Shown piece by piece: positions 6,250 through 7,606 of a stretch of 7,606 nucleotides of DNA. Below the pieces are notes generated by a model. The model was not told the DNA's origin. It worked only from the letters and a program-made list of their open reading frames with translations, and did not search any database. Position 1 is the first letter of the stretch; the number at the start of each line of letters is the position of its first letter. Made by a program: the position numbers and the translations under genes. Source of the stretch: Scatosoma sp045577595 (GTDB taxonomy: Bacteria; Bacillota; Clostridia; Christensenellales; Borkfalkiaceae); assembly GCA_045577595.1 (NCBI GenBank), contig JAZNIR010000106.1:1-7606 (forward strand). Direction: 5' to 3'.

Positions 6250-6278
6250 TTGACAAAATCTATTTTTTGTATTATACT
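6250..6278 (+). promoter_or_regulatory. Sigma-A promoter of the rubrerythrin gene
   Basis: TTGACA (6250-6255), a 17-bp spacer and TATACT (6273-6278). The expected start is near 6285, giving a 50-nt leader. AGAGGT (6321-6326) is the ribosome binding site, 8 nt before the ATG. Near-consensus elements suggest high expression. Confidence 0.88.
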
Positions 6279-6334
6279 ATAAACAGTTAATAAAACCAAG
6301 TCCTAATAAGGCTGGAAAAAAGAGGTAAAAGAAA

Positions 6335-6976
6335 ATGAAAAAATTTGAATGTAGCGTTTGTCATCACGTAGCGGAAGGCGATAAAGCGCCCGAAGTATGC
6401 CCCGTTTGCAAACAAGCGGGTAAGTTTGTAGAAATTCCCGTATTGAAAGGCTCGAAAACGGAAGAAAATCTGTGGACGGCTTTTGCAGGCGAATCGCAAG
6501 CAAGAAACAAGTACACCTATTTCGCAAGCAAAGCGAAGAAAGAAGGTTTCGTACAAATCGCGGCTATTTTTGAAGAAACCGCAAAGAACGAACAAGAACA
6601 TGCAAAAATCTGGTTTAAGCTTTTAAACGGTGGCGCGATTTCTTCGACGGCGGAAAACTTGAAAGAGGCTGCGGAAGGCGAAAACTACGAAAGGACGGAT
6701 ATGTACGCGGGCTCTGCAAAGTCGGCGAGAGAAGAAGGCTTTTACGACATTGCCGACCTTTTCGACGGCGTTGCGGCAATCGAAAAAGAACACGAAGAAA
6801 GATATAAAAAGTTGCTTGCAAACGTAAAAGGCGATTTGGTATTCTCCAAAGACGGCGACGCGGTTTGGCAATGCTCCAACTGCGGACATATCGTAGTTGG
6901 CAAGAAAGCGCCCGAAGTATGCCCCGTTTGCGCGCACCCGCAAGCATATTTCCAAGTTCGCGCGGAAAATTATTAA
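6335..6976 (+). CDS. rbr: Rubrerythrin with rubredoxin-type domains at both ends
   Basis: Cytoplasmic non-haem iron peroxidase of anaerobes that reduces hydrogen peroxide to water. The 213 residues hold three domains. First is an N-terminal rubredoxin-like FeS(Cys)4 domain with C6-x2-C9 and C22-x2-C25. Second is a ferritin-like four-helix diiron domain (about 42-162) with E53 in GES, E86-x2-H89, E116/E119 in GENYE and E150-x2-H153. Third is a C-terminal rubredoxin-like domain with C180-x2-C183 and C196-x2-C199. The spacing between Cys pairs is 12 residues in both. Classical rubrerythrin has only the C-terminal centre and reverse rubrerythrin only the N-terminal one; this protein has both. The peptide KAPEVCPVC occurs in each and is encoded by the same 27 bases. 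The start has a good RBS. The gene stands alone with its own promoter and terminator. No clear PerR operator is visible at the promoter. Confidence 0.96.
   Translation: MKKFECSVCHHVAEGDKAPEVCPVCKQAGKFVEIPVLKGSKTEENLWTAFAGESQARNKYTYFASKAKKEGFVQIAAIFEETAKNEQEHAKIWFKLLNGGAISSTAENLKEAAEGENYERTDMYAGSAKSAREEGFYDIADLFDGVAAIEKEHEERYKKLLANVKGDLVFSKDGDAVWQCSNCGHIVVGKKAPEVCPVCAHPQAYFQVRAENY
6383..6409 (+). repeat. 27-bp exact direct repeat, copy 1 (N-terminal rubredoxin domain)
   Basis: Encodes KAPEVCPVC (residues 17-25) and is identical base for base to 6905-6931, 522 bp apart and in the same frame. The flanking bases differ on both sides. Confidence 0.95.
6905..6931 (+). repeat. 27-bp exact direct repeat, copy 2 (C-terminal rubredoxin domain)
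   Basis: Encodes KAPEVCPVC (residues 191-199) with the same nine codons as copy 1. Exact synonymous identity over nine codons points to internal duplication or gene conversion, or less likely to shared codon preference. Confidence 0.95.
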
Positions 6977-7015
6977 TCAGCTTTCAAAAACTTCATAATA
7001 AAACTCACAATAAAA

Positions 7016-7060
7016 AACAACCCGTTCAAGCGCCCCTTGACGGGTTGTTTTCCTTTTCTT
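7016..7060 (+). terminator. Intrinsic terminator of the rubrerythrin gene
   Basis: AACAACCCG (7016-7024) pairs with CGGGTTGTT (7041-7049). TCAAG (7026-7030) pairs with CTTGA (7036-7040), with one bulged T and a CGCCC loop. It is followed by TTTCCTTTTCTTTTTTTT. Confidence 0.88.
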
Positions 7061-7141
7061 TTTTTTCATAAATAATCACCGAAAAATCGGCTTTTTCATT
7101 TTTTTACGTTAAATGGCTCTGCGCCTTATGTTTAAAGGGTT

Positions 7142-7170
7142 TCCGACAAAAAAAACGCGTTTTTTACAAA
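7142..7170 (+). promoter_or_regulatory. Two Spo0A-box-like sites upstream of spoIIGA
   Basis: TCCGACAAA (7142-7150) and TTTTACAAA (7162-7170) each match TTYGACAAA, the complement of the Spo0A box TTTGTCRAA, at 8 of 9 positions. They lie in the same orientation 20 bp apart, two helical turns, centred near -68 and -48 from the predicted start at 7214. In Bacillus subtilis phosphorylated Spo0A activates the spoIIG promoter from paired upstream boxes. The A/T-rich background makes chance matches possible. Confidence 0.4.
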
Positions 7171-7180
7171 AGCGTTTTTT
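7150..7180. repeat. Palindrome and hairpin in the rubrerythrin-spoIIGA spacer
   Basis: AAAAAACGCGTTTTTT (7150-7165) is a perfect 16-bp palindrome. Its left half AAAAAACGC also pairs with GCGTTTTTT (7172-7180) to give a weak terminator-like hairpin ending in T-rich sequence. No gene ends just upstream, so it may be a back-up terminator or part of the spoIIGA control region. Apart from this, 7061-7140 shows only a small CCGA/TCGG inverted repeat. Confidence 0.5.
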
Positions 7181-7198
7181 ATTCTTTTTGAAAAGTTA

Positions 7199-7207
7199 TG
7201 ATATAAT
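7199..7207 (+). promoter_or_regulatory. Extended -10 element, probable spoIIGA promoter
   Basis: TG at 7199-7200, one base, then TATAAT (7202-7207). No recognisable -35 lies at 16-18 bp, as expected for an activator-dependent promoter. The predicted start near 7214 gives a leader of about 34 nt. Confidence 0.6.
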
Positions 7208-7247
7208 AGGCTCAATCCCTTATGGAAAAAGGTTTTCAGCGATTTTT

Positions 7248-7606
7248 ATGGTGGTTTACGTCGAATACGTCTTTTTGCAAAATTTCCTATTAGACGGCAT
7301 ACTTTTATATCTTTCTTTGCGCACCGCGCGCGCGGAAATCTCGTTGAAACGACTGTTTTTTTCGTCGGCAATCGGGGGCGTTTTCGCCCTGATTTTCCCC
7401 TTGCTTTCCTTAAAAAAACCGTTTGATTTTCTCGTTAAATTTCTATTCGTTTTTCCCCTTTGTAGAGTCGCTTTTAAAGGGGTGAAAAACAAAAACGAGC
7501 GGGGCAGGTATGCGCGCATTTGTCTTTTTTTGTGTATTTTTTCCTTTTGCTTCGCGGGCGGTATATTCGCGTTTACAAGCGCGTACGCCTTTCACGCAAA
7601 CATAGC
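7248..7606 (+). CDS. spoIIGA: SpoIIGA, sigma-E processing peptidase (N-terminal membrane domain, cut by window edge)
   Basis: SpoIIGA is the membrane aspartic protease of the sporulation septum that removes the pro-sequence of sigma-E in the mother cell after a signal from the forespore protein SpoIIR. The 119 residues present match the membrane domain. VYVEYVFLQNFLLDGILLYL (3-22) corresponds to the typical opening (xIYxDxxxLxNFxxDxLLL), and further segments lie at about 36-54, 58-76 and 89-110, including SSAIGGVFAL and CFAGGIFAF. The protease domain with the catalytic aspartate lies beyond the window, so function cannot be checked. ATG 7248 was chosen because family members start just before this segment. 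AAAAAGG (7226-7232) is 15 nt away, so the RBS is poor; GTG at 7251 is possible. The frame is open to an ATG at 7128, but that part spans the promoter. sigE is expected directly downstream, as in most spore formers. Confidence 0.85.
   Translation, partial: MVVYVEYVFLQNFLLDGILLYLSLRTARAEISLKRLFFSSAIGGVFALIFPLLSLKKPFDFLVKFLFVFPLCRVAFKGVKNKNERGRYARICLFLCIFSFCFAGGIFAFTSAYAFHANI

Noticed and set aside
6265..6282. Imperfect A/T palindrome over the rubrerythrin -10 as a PerR or Fur operator
   Set aside because: Only one half resembles the PerR consensus TTATAATNATTATAA. The rest is explained by the -10 hexamer and A/T richness.
7134..7142. AAAGGGTTT as the -35 of a sigma-H promoter for spoIIGA
   Set aside because: No GAAT-type -10 lies at the required distance.
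7128..7247. In-frame upstream extension of spoIIGA from the ATG at 7128
   Set aside because: The stretch is open but covers the palindrome, the Spo0A-like boxes and the -10, and the family begins near residue 1 of the 7248 start.

Overview
The window looks like a chromosomal segment from a spore-forming anaerobic member of the Firmicutes, most likely a gut-type Clostridia lineage. This rests on the truncated spoIIGA gene at the right edge, a rubrerythrin, consensus sigma-A promoters (TTGACA/TATAAT), AAGGAGG-type ribosome binding sites, AT-rich spacers and a TraX-family protein of the kind common in Firmicutes. No genus can be named from the sequence alone. I see no tRNA, rRNA, CRISPR array, insertion sequence or phage gene, and no gene-free stretch longer than 300 bases.

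Layout. (1) Positions 1-1786, plus strand: the C-terminal part of a DUF1538 multi-pass membrane protein, followed by two tandem PII-like signalling proteins. The second PII gene overlaps the first by 11 bp and has a strong RBS inside it. The arrangement resembles transporter/PII pairs such as AmtB-GlnK and SbtA-SbtB, but with an uncharacterised membrane family and two unequal PII paralogues. (2) Positions 1808-2424: a bidirectional terminator, then queH on the minus strand (epoxyqueuosine reductase, last step of queuosine synthesis). (3) Positions 2425-4042, plus strand: an unrecognised four-segment membrane protein with a charged coiled-coil-like tail, then a TraX-family membrane protein 3 bp downstream. 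The divergent queH/membrane-gene promoters both lie with TATAAT exactly 6 nt before the ATG and no Shine-Dalgarno, so both mRNAs are predicted to be leaderless. (4) Positions 4060-6117: a second bidirectional terminator, then a minus-strand operon of cls (cardiolipin synthase) and a small zinc-ribbon, tail-anchored membrane protein. (5) Positions 6118-7060: an AT-rich divergent spacer and a monocistronic rubrerythrin gene with a consensus promoter, good RBS and terminator. The protein has a rubredoxin-type FeS(Cys)4 domain at both ends, and 27 bp of its coding sequence is repeated exactly in the two. (6) Positions 7061-7606: a spacer with two Spo0A-box-like sites and an extended -10, then the start of spoIIGA, cut by the window edge.

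The gene blocks are functionally separate: a candidate PII-controlled transporter, tRNA modification, membrane proteins, phospholipid synthesis, peroxide detoxification and sporulation. The least described parts are the DUF1538-PII-PII operon, the pair of predicted leaderless divergent transcripts and the doubly capped rubrerythrin.
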